Shown here piece by piece: positions 18,329 through 27,197 of a stretch of DNA of 64,000 bases (position 1 is the first letter of the stretch; each line of letters starts with the position of its first letter). This DNA is from G963556115 sp963678205 (GTDB lineage: Bacteria; Planctomycetota; SZUA-567). The position numbers and the translations under genes are program-made. The DNA is taken from contig OY782760.1 of assembly GCA_963678205.1 (NCBI GenBank), positions 3,162,001-3,226,000 on the forward strand, given 5' to 3'. The notes beneath the pieces are model-generated. The model was not told the DNA's origin. It saw only the letters and a program-made list of their open reading frames with translations, and searched no databases.

Positions 18329-19423
18329 TTATGCAATAACGATAGATTCAATATCCTTCTCAAGAGTACTAAGTACTCTAATTCTACTAGACTCCACAAC
18401 AACCATATCCTCAATGCGAATTCCACCCCTTCCTGGAAAATATAACCCAGGCTCTACTGTCACAACTGCCCCTGCAGGCATTTTACCAACTGTCTTACTC
18501 GAAAGACTCGGAAGTTCGTGTACATCCATTCCCACACCATGTCCCAGAGAGTGAACAAAGTACTGCTCACACTCTGCTCCTGAAAAAACAGCTCTTGCAG
18601 CTTTATCAGCTTCTTTTATATCTTTGCCAGCTTTCAAAGTAACAATCCCCGCCTTCTGAGCCTCCAGCACAAATTCATAACGCTCACGCCATTCATCACA
18701 AATTTCAGATATAAACAAGGTTCTGGTAAGATCTGAGCAATAACCATCAAGCTCACCACCAAAATCAATTAATAAAATCGATCCCGCAGCAATCTTCCTA
18801 TCCCCTGCATGAGCATGAGGAAGACTAGAGTTAGCGCCCTCAGCAACAATAGTCTCAAATGATGGCTTTTCGATACCCTGACCAAACATTTGAAGCTCAA
18901 GCTCAAGTTTCAACTCTTTCTCTGTCATACCAACTTTGATACGCTTCTTAAAACTTCTAAAAGCGTCCTCAATAGCTACCAAAGATTGGCTTATCTTACA
19001 AACTTCCCATTCGCTCTTTTGCTCTCTAATATTTGCAATTACACTATCAAACGGCGCTGTTTTTACTCCGCCGGCCGTAAGCTTTTTATGCCAACTAACA
19101 GTCAAATGATTGTCACATATACCAATTTTTTTATTCTGCTTTTCTGAGATAAGGCTAGCAACATAGCTCGCGGGGTGATCTTTCCACTTAACAATGTCAT
19201 AGCCACTAGTTGATTTTTCTGCCTCTTCAACGTAACGCCCATCTGTAATTAGATATTTTTTATTTAATGTTATAAGTAGTATCGAATCATCACCGGTAAA
19301 TCCACTGAAATACCTTACATCGCTTTTTTTAGTTATTAGCGCCCCGCTAAGATCACTAACATTCAACAGTTTCCTTAATTTTTTAATTCTAGCAATAATT
19401 TCGTTTGCAAGCTTAAGCATCAT
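18329..19423 (-). CDS. M24 aminopeptidase (Xaa-Pro peptidase)
   Basis: Cytoplasmic metallopeptidase of 364 residues that releases N-terminal residues before proline. The N-terminal creatinase-like domain (about 1-140, with VRYFSGFTGDDSILLI) precedes the pita-bread catalytic domain (about 145-364). The metal ligands are recognisable in LLIDFGGELDGYCSDLTRT, SLGHGVGMDVHE, TVEPGLYFPGRGGIRIED. Two adjacent ATG codons are possible starts, at 19423 and 19420, after GGGGA. It leads the accB-accC cluster; the efp gene often found between them is absent, leaving a 156-base gap. Confidence 0.9.
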   Translation of the reverse strand: MMLKLANEIIARIKKLRKLLNVSDLSGALITKKSDVRYFSGFTGDDSILLITLNKKYLITDGRYVEEAEKSTSGYDIVKWKDHPASYVASLISEKQNKKIGICDNHLTVSWHKKLTAGGVKTAPFDSVIANIREQKSEWEVCKISQSLVAIEDAFRSFKKRIKVGMTEKELKLELELQMFGQGIEKPSFETIVAEGANSSLPHAHAGDRKIAAGSILLIDFGGELDGYCSDLTRTLFISEICDEWRERYEFVLEAQKAGIVTLKAGKDIKEADKAARAVFSGAECEQYFVHSLGHGVGMDVHELPSLSSKTVGKMPAGAVVTVEPGLYFPGRGGIRIEDMVVVESSRIRVLSTLEKDIESIVIA

Positions 19424-19555
19424 CTTCCCCTTGTTCGGTCTTTACATCAATCATACCTAACAAAGTCTTCCCGTCAATGATGTCAAAGAACAATATAATT
19501 AAATTATACCAAACATAATCACACCATGGAATAGCATGATTATAGTCATCCAAAT

Positions 19556-19588
19556 AAAACGGGATAACAGGCCCCAACCTGTTATCCC
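19556..19588 (-). terminator. Intrinsic terminator of the first EF-hand gene
   Basis: A perfect 11-bp stem, GGGATAACAGG (19561-19571) with CCTGTTATCCC (19578-19588) and a 6-base loop. The minus strand continues GTTTTATTT. It stops leftward transcription before the aminopeptidase operon. Confidence 0.85.
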
Positions 19589-19664
19589 ATAGGAAATATC
19601 ATCAACACTCATAACCATCCCGTAACTGTACTACCCATACGAGTGTCGAAAAAATATTGAATTA

Positions 19665-20216
19665 TTATATTAACTCAGATACTGAACCACCATTATTTAT
19701 AAGTGCCTGCAAAGCCTCAACTGAGTAATCGCCGTTTTTAGTTATTTCAGACTGAGTAAGGTATTCACTAATCTTATCACTATAATCATTTGTCAGAAAA
19801 TCAAAAGCATTCTCTTCTTCATCATTATCCGCATTATTACTGCTAGACATGAGATCTATAAGAGTCTGCTGCGTTTGATTAAGAACATTATTAACCTGAA
19901 GCATTGTGTCAAGTGACCCAAATTTTTCTTCCATCTCTTTCATCATGGCTTCTCTACCTGCTTCAAGCTCTGCCGCAGTTACTTCACCATCGCCATCTGT
20001 ATCAAGTGATGCAAATTCTTCTTTAGTTGCATTTTCACTCTTCTTCAGTTCTTCTGCACCATCAGCCTTCATAGCAATATATTCATCCGCATTAAGCGTG
20101 CCATTACCATCAGAATCATTTTTCTTAATTAATTCTTGAGGGTCTTGCTTTGCCTTTTGCTGCATTATTGAATTAAGATTAAAAGATGATGAACCAGCAA
20201 TACTACCAATACTCAT
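19665..20216 (-). CDS. EF-hand calcium-binding protein A
   Basis: A 183-residue acidic protein with two EF-hands (KNDSDGNGTLNADEY near 33-47 and DTDGDGEVTAAELEAGR near 73-88), each with the DxDxDG and a glutamate at position 12. There is no signal peptide; the start is Ser/Gly-rich (MSIGSIAGSSSFN). The C-terminal half is helical and low in recognisable motifs, with an acidic DNDEEE patch, and ends with GDYSVEALQALINN. It is a paralogue of the gene at 20666-21211. The family is common among uncharacterised bacterial EF-hand proteins; calcium buffering or signalling is all that can be suggested. A good ribosome site (AAAAGGAGAT) is present. Confidence 0.85.
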   Translation of the reverse strand: MSIGSIAGSSSFNLNSIMQQKAKQDPQELIKKNDSDGNGTLNADEYIAMKADGAEELKKSENATKEEFASLDTDGDGEVTAAELEAGREAMMKEMEEKFGSLDTMLQVNNVLNQTQQTLIDLMSSSNNADNDEEENAFDFLTNDYSDKISEYLTQSEITKNGDYSVEALQALINNGGSVSELI

Positions 20217-20665
20217 GATATCTCCTTTTCAGTTAAAACAAATTATTCTTAGTTACAACTGCCAAATTTAATACTTTTCTCTTGTACTTCCCCTTTATCC
20301 CGAGCCATATTACTTAATCCCCAAGTATATATAGCTTGTTTTAACACCTAACACAATTAACGTTCCAACAATATCCACACACACATATACACAACAAAAC
20401 ACTATAAATTACCGCAAAATATCACGTTACTATTTTTTTTATCAACTTCTTTCGAGTACACTTCCAGATTAAAAAGGAACATTTTTCCGGAATATTTTTC
20501 TTTTAGTAGTAATAAGTCCTTACGATTAAAGTTGGCTAATTCCAATATATTTCAGGTCTACATTATTTTAACTGCGGTGATATTAATAAACATGCCTAAA
20601 CATCTGCATAAAAAACACAAACAAACACCATTTAGAAACTGTAGTAACAATAAATTACAAACTTA
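20217..20665. other. Intergenic gap between EF-hand genes
   Basis: About 450 AT-rich bases with no plausible coding frame, repeat or RNA gene. It must contain the promoter of the first EF-hand gene. No remnant of a third paralogue was seen. Confidence 0.5.
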
Positions 20666-21211
20666 TTACAAATAATCCAGAAGAGAGCCAGTGCTATTTA
20701 ACATAGAGTTTATTAACATATTTGAATAATCAGAATTTCCGCTTAACTTTGCCTGCTCAAGATATTTCTGAATATTCTTATTGGTTGTACCATTTAAAGA
20801 TTTTGAAATACTTTCCATCGCACTATTTATTGAATCTTCCTTTGTTGAATTTGTTGTTCCAAGGATTGAATTTATTTGAGACTTAAGACCTGAAGATGAA
20901 TAGATATTACCAAGATTTTGTGAGAGCATATTTCTACCTGACTCAATCTCTTTCTCTGTCAACTCACCATCTTTATCACTATCAAATGTATCATATAAAG
21001 TCTCAGCTAATTTTTTAGTACCCTCACTATCATTTAAGTTTTTCTTACTCATTGAAATAAATTCATCTTTACTTAGAGTACCATTTTTATCAGTATCATT
21101 CTTTCCAACCTGTTTATGAAGGTCCTCACTCTTTTCTTCATTTAGCTTCTGCAATAAAGAAGAATTCACACTTTGCCTTGTTGTTGCACTAGTAATACGC
21201 CCCATACCCAT
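20666..21211 (-). CDS. EF-hand calcium-binding protein B
   Basis: A 181-residue paralogue of the protein at 19665-20216 with the same layout: a short Ser/Thr-rich start without signal peptide, two EF-hands (KNDTDKNGTLSKDEF near 38-52 and DSDKDGELTEKEIESGR near 72-88) and a helical C-terminal half ending NSDYSNMLINSM. Both proteins share the [EA][SA]GR sequence after loop 2 and a [GS]DYS sequence near the end, so they arose by duplication and then diverged widely. A GGAGAT ribosome site precedes the ATG. Role unknown. Confidence 0.85.
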   Translation of the reverse strand: MGMGRITSATTRQSVNSSLLQKLNEEKSEDLHKQVGKNDTDKNGTLSKDEFISMSKKNLNDSEGTKKLAETLYDTFDSDKDGELTEKEIESGRNMLSQNLGNIYSSSGLKSQINSILGTTNSTKEDSINSAMESISKSLNGTTNKNIQKYLEQAKLSGNSDYSNMLINSMLNSTGSLLDYL

Positions 21212-21610
21212 AATATCTCCAATTTATAATTTACAGTCTTCCCAGAATATTTCACTACAGCATTCTAGAATTTTTAAAAGTGCCTTTGTACTATGACACG
21301 ACATACAATTAGTATACCAAAAGTCCAAAATATATTTTCAGACCATGTTTTACCAAGAAACAACACATTAATATAGTCAAATACCTATAAAAAAAACCAG
21401 CATATTCACATGTAACAAGAAATTTAATCCGGAAAATTCTTCCTATTACGAAAAAATGTAAAAAAACTCACTTAAATTTAAACATATTTAATAATTAATG
21501 CACACTCTAACCATTCTTTCACTTGCATATGACATAAAAATCAGAATAATAACGAAGAACTTGATTCGTAACTTAATATTAATTAATGCTTTAAACCCGA
21601 AAGGAAAGAC
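21212..21610. other. Divergent intergenic region
   Basis: About 400 AT-rich bases between the leftward EF-hand gene B and the rightward DUF1015 gene. They must hold both promoters. No gene, repeat or clear operator was seen. Confidence 0.45.
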
Positions 21611-22921
21611 ATGCCTGTAATTCAACCGTTTGCCGGATGGCGCTATAACCCTGCTAAAGCTGATTATGCTAAAGTTTCAATGCCACCTTATGATGTAGTA
21701 GGCGAGGATTACCAGAATGACCTCTACAAAAAAGATCCAAAAAATTCTGTAAGAATTATCTATGGTAAAATTTTTGATACTGATACAGATAATGACAACC
21801 GCTATACTCGTGCAGCGACCCACCTTGATCAATGGAGAGAAGAAGGTTTATTGATCCAGGACAAACCTGCAGTATATTTATACGAACAGGAATTCACCGC
21901 TGACGATGTCACCTACAACCGACACGGCTTCTTTGCAAGAGTTCTTCTTTCTGAATGGGGTGAAGCCGGAGTTTTCCCTCATGAAAAGACACTTTCTGGG
22001 CCTAAAGCAGACCGTTTGAACCTTATGAAAGCTGTAAAGGGTAATCCTGGCCCTGTATTTGGTCTTTTAAGTGACAAAGATGGGGATATAAGCAAAAAGC
22101 TGACAAGCCTTTACAATGACTCACCACTTGCGGATTTCATAGGCGATGACAAGGTAAGAAATAAATTTTGGGTACTAGATGATCCTGAGCTAACAAAAAA
22201 TTTCTGTGATCTTTGCTCAAACGGTCAGATCTTTATTGCAGATGGTCACCACAGATATGAGACAGCACTAAATTACAGAAATACCGTAAGAGAAGCGATG
22301 AAAGAAGCTGGACAGACCCCTCCTCCTTTAGGTGAACTTGATTCTGACTATCTTCTAATGTTTATTGTACCAGACAGTGATCCTGGTCTTGTAATATGGC
22401 CAACACATCGTCTTGTATATGGTGTGGATGACGAAGCAGTTGCAAACTTAATCTCTACACTAACGGTAAACTTTGAACTCAGAAAAGAAAATGACCAGGC
22501 AAAACTAATCCATGATATAGAACAGAGCGAAACACCTGCATATGGTTTGATTCTAAATAACGACATGTACTTCGTAGGCATGAAAAATCTTGATATTATG
22601 AGCTCTAGGGCTGCAGATAAGTGTAAAGCGTGGCAGGAACTTGATGTATCAGTACTACACCTTCTTATCTTAGAAGACCTTCTTGGAATAGATGAAGGAA
22701 AACTTCTACGCAAAGAAAATATTATTTACTCCAAGGATGCAGCCGAAGCTATCAATATGTCAAAAAATCATGAAAAAGAGATTCAGTGCGGTTTCTTAAT
22801 GCGCTCTACTACTATGGAGCAAGTTAAGAACGTAAGCTACGCTGGTGAAGTAATGCCGCAGAAGAGTACATACTTCTTCCCTAAGGTTCTATCAGGTATG
22901 GTATTCAATCTTTTCTCCTAA
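21611..22921 (+). CDS. DUF1015 family protein
   Basis: A 436-residue cytoplasmic protein of the DUF1015 family, recognised from the start (IQPFAGWRYNPAKADYAKVSMPPYDVV), the central FIADGHHRYETALNYR, with a DGHHR that suggests a metal or nucleotide site, and a middle stretch PGLVIWPTHRLVYG. The family's function is unknown to me; it is sometimes linked to serine metabolism in annotation, without basis here. GAAAGGAAAG precedes the ATG and a terminator follows, so it is a single-gene unit. Confidence 0.85.
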   Translation: MPVIQPFAGWRYNPAKADYAKVSMPPYDVVGEDYQNDLYKKDPKNSVRIIYGKIFDTDTDNDNRYTRAATHLDQWREEGLLIQDKPAVYLYEQEFTADDVTYNRHGFFARVLLSEWGEAGVFPHEKTLSGPKADRLNLMKAVKGNPGPVFGLLSDKDGDISKKLTSLYNDSPLADFIGDDKVRNKFWVLDDPELTKNFCDLCSNGQIFIADGHHRYETALNYRNTVREAMKEAGQTPPPLGELDSDYLLMFIVPDSDPGLVIWPTHRLVYGVDDEAVANLISTLTVNFELRKENDQAKLIHDIEQSETPAYGLILNNDMYFVGMKNLDIMSSRAADKCKAWQELDVSVLHLLILEDLLGIDEGKLLRKENIIYSKDAAEAINMSKNHEKEIQCGFLMRSTTMEQVKNVSYAGEVMPQKSTYFFPKVLSGMVFNLFS

Positions 22922-22940
22922 TTAATAATAATATAATAAA

Positions 22941-22975
22941 TGAGCTAGTACCCACAGATGATACTAGCTCATTTT
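22941..22975 (+). terminator. Intrinsic terminator of the DUF1015 gene
   Basis: Stem TGAGCTAGTA (22941-22950) / TACTAGCTCA (22962-22971), followed by TTTT. Confidence 0.8.
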
Positions 22976-22999
22976 ACAAAATAGCAATTATTTTATTAA

Positions 23000-24352
23000 A
23001 TGATCAAAAAATATCGTCTCATTACATTACTGACTTTAATATTATTAGTACTGACAACTTCGGGCTGCAGTACCATCTCTTCTATACGCCCAGTTAACGC
23101 CTTCCGCTCAGCACTCAATATTACTTTAAAATCAGATGGCGATATTGGAACCGCACAATTTGAAAAAACTTTGGATATCTTTACAAATTCAAAAGTAACC
23201 CAAGGCAATACTCTTCAAGTTCTTGAAAACGGGGAACATTTTTTCCCAAAACTTCTTGAAGAAATTGAAGCTGCCAAAGAATATATAGACATTGCAATGT
23301 ACGATTTTACTGTAGATGACATAGGCAGCGAGGTTCTTGAAGAACTTGAGGAGGCACTAAAACGAGGAGTAAAAGTAAAAATAACTTACGACCACTTCGG
23401 CTGTGAAACAGATATTGACGACTTTAAGGAATTCATAGAAGATGGTGGAGATGTTCGCACCTTCAATCCACTAAAGTCCTGGACATTCTTTAGAATGAAC
23501 AGCAGAAATCACCGCAAAATTATTGTTATTGACGGTGTAAAAGCGTTTCTTTCTGGCCTAAATATCTCTAATAACTATGACGGTAACGGTGTTCAAGGCT
23601 GGCGCGACTCAGGTGTATTAATTCAAGGTCCTGCATGTAACGATATAGAAAAAGTCTTTGCTCTAAGCTGGAATCAGGCTGGAAGTAACTGGCTAGGAAT
23701 GAACTTACCTATTGTTGGTTCAAACCCATTTAAAAGAATTATAGACTATCCATTTATTAAATTGTTCGGCAATCTGTACGAACCAAAACTACTTGATATC
23801 CTCCCTACAGGTGATGTCGATATAAGAATAGTTGAGCAATCTCCAGAATATATTGATAGCTATATGATAAACTTATATACCATTGCTATCAACGCAGCAA
23901 AAGAGTCTGTCTATATCTCGACACCTTACTTTATGCCGCCTAAACTTGTCCAAAAGGCATTACTAGATGCAGCCAAACGGGGGGTTGATGTCCGGATACT
24001 TACTCAGGAAGAATCAGATCTAAAGCTCTTCAAAGAGCTTGCACAAGGTGAATTGCATGTTTACAAAAAACATGGAATACGCATATGGGGCTGGGACAAA
24101 TCAGTTCTGCACAACAAACTAGCTATTATAGATGGTAAATATTTTATAGGTGGTAGTGTCAATCTGGATTCCAGATCAATGCTCATGAATTACGAAGTAG
24201 CCTACTGCACTGAGAACCAATCAGCCATAAAAAAGTATTCAGATGACTATTTGAGTGATCTAGAGCTAGCTCATGAATACTCTTACGAAGAAACCTTGAA
24301 AATGATCACTAGCAAAAATATACTCTATGCTCCGCTCAGAGGTCAAATGTAA
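23000..24352 (+). CDS. Phospholipase D/cardiolipin synthase-like lipoprotein
   Basis: A 450-residue protein with two PLD domains, each with an intact HxKxxxxD motif (HRKIIVID near residue 172; HNKLAIID near 372) followed by the usual G-x-x-N (SGLNISNNYDG; GGSVNLDSRS). The N-terminus is a hydrophobic signal ending TTSGC, a plausible lipoprotein cleavage site, so it is probably anchored in a membrane facing the periplasm. Cardiolipin synthases of the ClsA/ClsB group have this architecture, but usually with membrane helices instead of a lipobox, so another phosphatidyl transfer or hydrolysis role is possible. No good ribosome site precedes the ATG at 23000. Confidence 0.82.
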   Translation: MIKKYRLITLLTLILLVLTTSGCSTISSIRPVNAFRSALNITLKSDGDIGTAQFEKTLDIFTNSKVTQGNTLQVLENGEHFFPKLLEEIEAAKEYIDIAMYDFTVDDIGSEVLEELEEALKRGVKVKITYDHFGCETDIDDFKEFIEDGGDVRTFNPLKSWTFFRMNSRNHRKIIVIDGVKAFLSGLNISNNYDGNGVQGWRDSGVLIQGPACNDIEKVFALSWNQAGSNWLGMNLPIVGSNPFKRIIDYPFIKLFGNLYEPKLLDILPTGDVDIRIVEQSPEYIDSYMINLYTIAINAAKESVYISTPYFMPPKLVQKALLDAAKRGVDVRILTQEESDLKLFKELAQGELHVYKKHGIRIWGWDKSVLHNKLAIIDGKYFIGGSVNLDSRSMLMNYEVAYCTENQSAIKKYSDDYLSDLELAHEYSYEETLKMITSKNILYAPLRGQM

Positions 24353-24569
24353 CCACAAACAACCATAAACTTTTCTAATAATTTTTCCATACATGCCACT
24401 TATACGCCTTCGCGCTATCTGCAAGTTTTCAACATAGACAAGTAACAGCATAAAGCTAATCCCGTATTTAACAACGATAAACAAATAATATTCTACATAA
24501 ACACTTACCAAAAAATTTAATCTAAATCTTTATCTCCAAAACTATATTAATATATATTGAAAATACTGC

Positions 24570-24618
24570 TTGACAATTAGCTATCGCCAATATAGCATAT
24601 ACTCCTATACCCCATATT
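24570..24618 (+). promoter_or_regulatory. Promoter and probable operator of the metal operon
   Basis: A consensus -35 TTGACA lies at 24570-24575 with a weaker -10 (TAGCAT, 24593-24598) 17 bases on. It overlaps ACTCCTATACCCC (24601-24613), an A/T-flanked C-tract of the type bound by RcnR/FrmR/CsoR-family repressors. Position over and just after the -10 suits repression by the product of the next gene. Confidence 0.5.
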
Positions 24619-24636
24619 GAATTTAAAGGAGAAAAC

Positions 24637-24915
24637 ATGGCACTATGTGGCTCAGACCAAGATAAAGAGAGACTAGTAAAAAGACTCAATAGAATTGAGG
24701 GGCAAATAAAAGGGTTGTCAAAAATGATTCAGAATGACAAAGACTGTATGGATGTCCTCAAGCAAGTTGTTTCTGTTTCAGGAGCAATCCGTGGAGTATG
24801 GCTACAGATGGTTGGAGATCATATAAAGGGTTGTATCGACAGAGCGACTATCGCTGACGGTAATAAAGATCAACTCATTGATGAGCTTATACAACACATG
24901 GCTAAAATGAAATAG
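24637..24915 (+). CDS. CsoR/RcnR-family metal-responsive repressor
   Basis: A 92-residue all-helical repressor of the CsoR/RcnR/FrmR family. Residues C37, H62 and C66 have the exact spacing (25 and 4) of the C-H-C copper(I) site of CsoR, and a further cysteine is at position 4. RcnR-type nickel/cobalt sensors instead have H-C-H-H. The next gene, 12 bases on, is a CDF exporter, and this gene order is that of dmeR-dmeF. Repression of its own operon, relieved by metal, is the likely mode. The metal is uncertain because the ligand set and the neighbour disagree. AAAGGAG precedes the ATG. Confidence 0.88.
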   Translation: MALCGSDQDKERLVKRLNRIEGQIKGLSKMIQNDKDCMDVLKQVVSVSGAIRGVWLQMVGDHIKGCIDRATIADGNKDQLIDELIQHMAKMK

Positions 24916-24927
24916 ATAGGAATATTT

Positions 24928-25896
24928 ATGCATACACAGACAATCCATGCTATATCACACGATCACAATTTTGACGATACAGCAAATTCAGCAAACGAAA
25001 AAAAGACCCTTAGGGTCATAATTCTAACCTTAATAACAATGGTTGCAGAAATTGTGACGGGCACCCTTACAGGCTCTATGGCACTACTCGCTGATGGCTG
25101 GCACATGGGCACCCATACCTTCGCTCTGGGTATCACATATTTTGCCTATATTATGGCTCGTCGCCTCGCAAGCTCACCGAACTATGGCTTTGGAACTGGT
25201 AAATTTGGTATATTATCTGGCTACACAAGCGCAATATTTCTTGGAGCAACAGCAATTATAATGATTATTGAATCAATAGATCGTATAATTAATCCTGTTA
25301 ATATCGCCTTTAATGAAGCAATTATTGTTGCTGTGATTGGTCTTATCGTCAATATACTGAGTGTCTGGATGCTACAAGGATCTGGTGCTGACGGACATTC
25401 ACATAACCACCATACTCATTCACACTCTTCTGACAAACCCCATGTACATCATGACCATAATCTTCGTGCAGCTTATCTACACGTTCTAGCTGACGCACTT
25501 ACCTCTGTTCTAGCAATATCTGCACTTTTTGCAGGAAAGTACCTCGGTTGGAGCTTCCTTGACCCAGTAATAGGTATTGCTGGAGGCATAGTCATCGGTA
25601 AATGGGCCATAGGATTACTTAAAAGTAGTGGAAGACTACTCCTTGACGGCAACGATAATGAGGAAATAAATAAACAGGTGATCACAGCAATTGAATCTGA
25701 TGGCGATAGTATTGTCAGTGATCTTCATATCTGGCCAATAAGCTCAGACGCACTTGCTGCCGCCATAACTATAATTTCAAAAGAAAACCGCTCCGCTACA
25801 GAGTACACAACTCGCTTAAATAATATTACAAGACTAAAACATACAACAATTGAAACCCATCTATGCACAGACGCCACCTGTAAGTGTAAACAATAA
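24928..25896 (+). CDS. dmeF: CDF divalent metal exporter (DmeF-like)
   Basis: Inner-membrane cation diffusion facilitator, 322 residues, six hydrophobic segments, exporting Ni, Co or related divalent metal in exchange for protons. TM2 carries LLADGWHMGTH and TM5 HVLADALTSV (HxxxD), as in DmeF-type proteins. A histidine-rich loop (about residues 152-178, HSHNHHTHSHSS) lies between TM4 and TM5, and the N-terminus also has histidines. The C-terminal cytoplasmic domain is present and ends with a CTDATCKCK cysteine cluster. It is co-transcribed with the CsoR-type repressor. Confidence 0.88.
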   Translation: MHTQTIHAISHDHNFDDTANSANEKKTLRVIILTLITMVAEIVTGTLTGSMALLADGWHMGTHTFALGITYFAYIMARRLASSPNYGFGTGKFGILSGYTSAIFLGATAIIMIIESIDRIINPVNIAFNEAIIVAVIGLIVNILSVWMLQGSGADGHSHNHHTHSHSSDKPHVHHDHNLRAAYLHVLADALTSVLAISALFAGKYLGWSFLDPVIGIAGGIVIGKWAIGLLKSSGRLLLDGNDNEEINKQVITAIESDGDSIVSDLHIWPISSDALAAAITIISKENRSATEYTTRLNNITRLKHTTIETHLCTDATCKCKQ

Positions 25897-25940
25897 AAAC
25901 AGGAGACAGGCAATGCCTGTCTCCATAAGTAAATCAATAC

Positions 25941-27020
25941 CTATTTCCTGCCATAATAATTCCTAGTCTTACGACTTGCAAGATATTCTTCACGTTCAAT
26001 TATAAGCTCAGAAATACCAGCCGGATCGACGACAGTATGCTCGCCTGTATGAATACCGTTTTCCATACTCTGTTTGCCATAGTATTTCAAAATTGGAGCT
26101 TTGCCAGTTTCTCGATATTTCGAGTAATAACCTGCCAATCCTGTAGCAACTCTCTCAACTTCAGTATCAACTTCACCGCGCACCATTATAAAAGCTCCCG
26201 GCTTAGGATCAGTAATATAAAAAGTATCTCCCTCTCCAGCAAGAGCCTCAAGAATATCTCCTTCATCACCATTGCGGGAAGAGATAATTTTTGCACCGTT
26301 CTTAGCCCTGTAATGACGTCCAAATTTCAAAAGTTCCAGTTCATTAGTGTTCGGGCAGCTGTCAAACTTCATAAGATCATACAAGCGCGCAGAATAGCCT
26401 ATATCAGTCAACAAACAACCGCCGGCTGGCGAAGGAAATTCTTTTATCCCAAGCTCATTTGCCAAGGTCATCTGGTTATAACGTGACCTCCCAGAAAAAT
26501 CATATAGCCTTTCCCTGTCTATCCATCCTTCTTTCTCAGGAATTGTTTCATCAAGAAGCTTTGCACAAAGCGGTCTGAGAAGCAATCCTTCCCCATCATA
26601 TTTCTTCATGCTGTTTACAACACAATTCATTGTATGCCTCTGCTGACTCTTTGGACGCTGCCCAATAACCTCACCGCTGCAGATAAAGTCAGCCCCGACC
26701 TCACGCATCACCTCAAATCCATTACGTACGGTGTTAATTCTACAATCTGTACATGGATTGAGATTCTTACCCAGACCAAACTTATTTTCTGCCACTAGCT
26801 GCATAATTTCCTGAGTCTGATCTCGTATAATAACCTCAGATGCGCCAAGATTCCTGCAATCCTGTATAACTTTAGCCCCCATATTCGCTAGAAGCTCTCT
26901 ACTCTCAAAAGCATGAACCCCATGAAAAGCGATCACCTCAACCCCCATGTTGGCCATCAGCCTTATAATCAACCTGCTATCAAGTCCTCCAGAATATAAA
27001 CACACGCATTTTTTTTTCAT
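25941..27020 (-). CDS. PP-loop ATPase, probable tRNA thiolation enzyme
   Basis: A 359-residue protein with the PP-loop ATP pyrophosphatase motif (LYSGGLDSRL, near residue 10), followed by conserved stretches of a ThiI/MnmA-like family: NPCTDCRI, FICSGEVIGQRPKSQ, LLRPLCAKLL, PEKEGWIDRERL, FSGRSR, PSPAGGCLLTD and LLKFGRH. The cysteines in DCRI and GGCL suggest a persulfide-relaying sulfurtransferase that adenylates tRNA, but the target base cannot be told. The frame opens at a GTG at 27056; the ATG at 27020 begins the PP-loop domain and is preferred. It is the only gene in its unit. Confidence 0.75.
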   Translation of the reverse strand: MKKKCVCLYSGGLDSRLIIRLMANMGVEVIAFHGVHAFESRELLANMGAKVIQDCRNLGASEVIIRDQTQEIMQLVAENKFGLGKNLNPCTDCRINTVRNGFEVMREVGADFICSGEVIGQRPKSQQRHTMNCVVNSMKKYDGEGLLLRPLCAKLLDETIPEKEGWIDRERLYDFSGRSRYNQMTLANELGIKEFPSPAGGCLLTDIGYSARLYDLMKFDSCPNTNELELLKFGRHYRAKNGAKIISSRNGDEGDILEALAGEGDTFYITDPKPGAFIMVRGEVDTEVERVATGLAGYYSKYRETGKAPILKYYGKQSMENGIHTGEHTVVDPAGISELIIEREEYLASRKTRNYYGRK

Positions 27021-27197
27021 TAAGTAGATACCTTTTAAGATTGAGTTAATTTTCACCTTGCAATTTTTACCGAATATTATTATTATCTTATATATATCAT
27101 AGTCTTGTCAATAGGTATAACCCTTTGAAAATTATCTAGATATATTTTAAATATTTTTAACAAGCATTTACTCGTTACAAATAGAATGAGATAAAAA

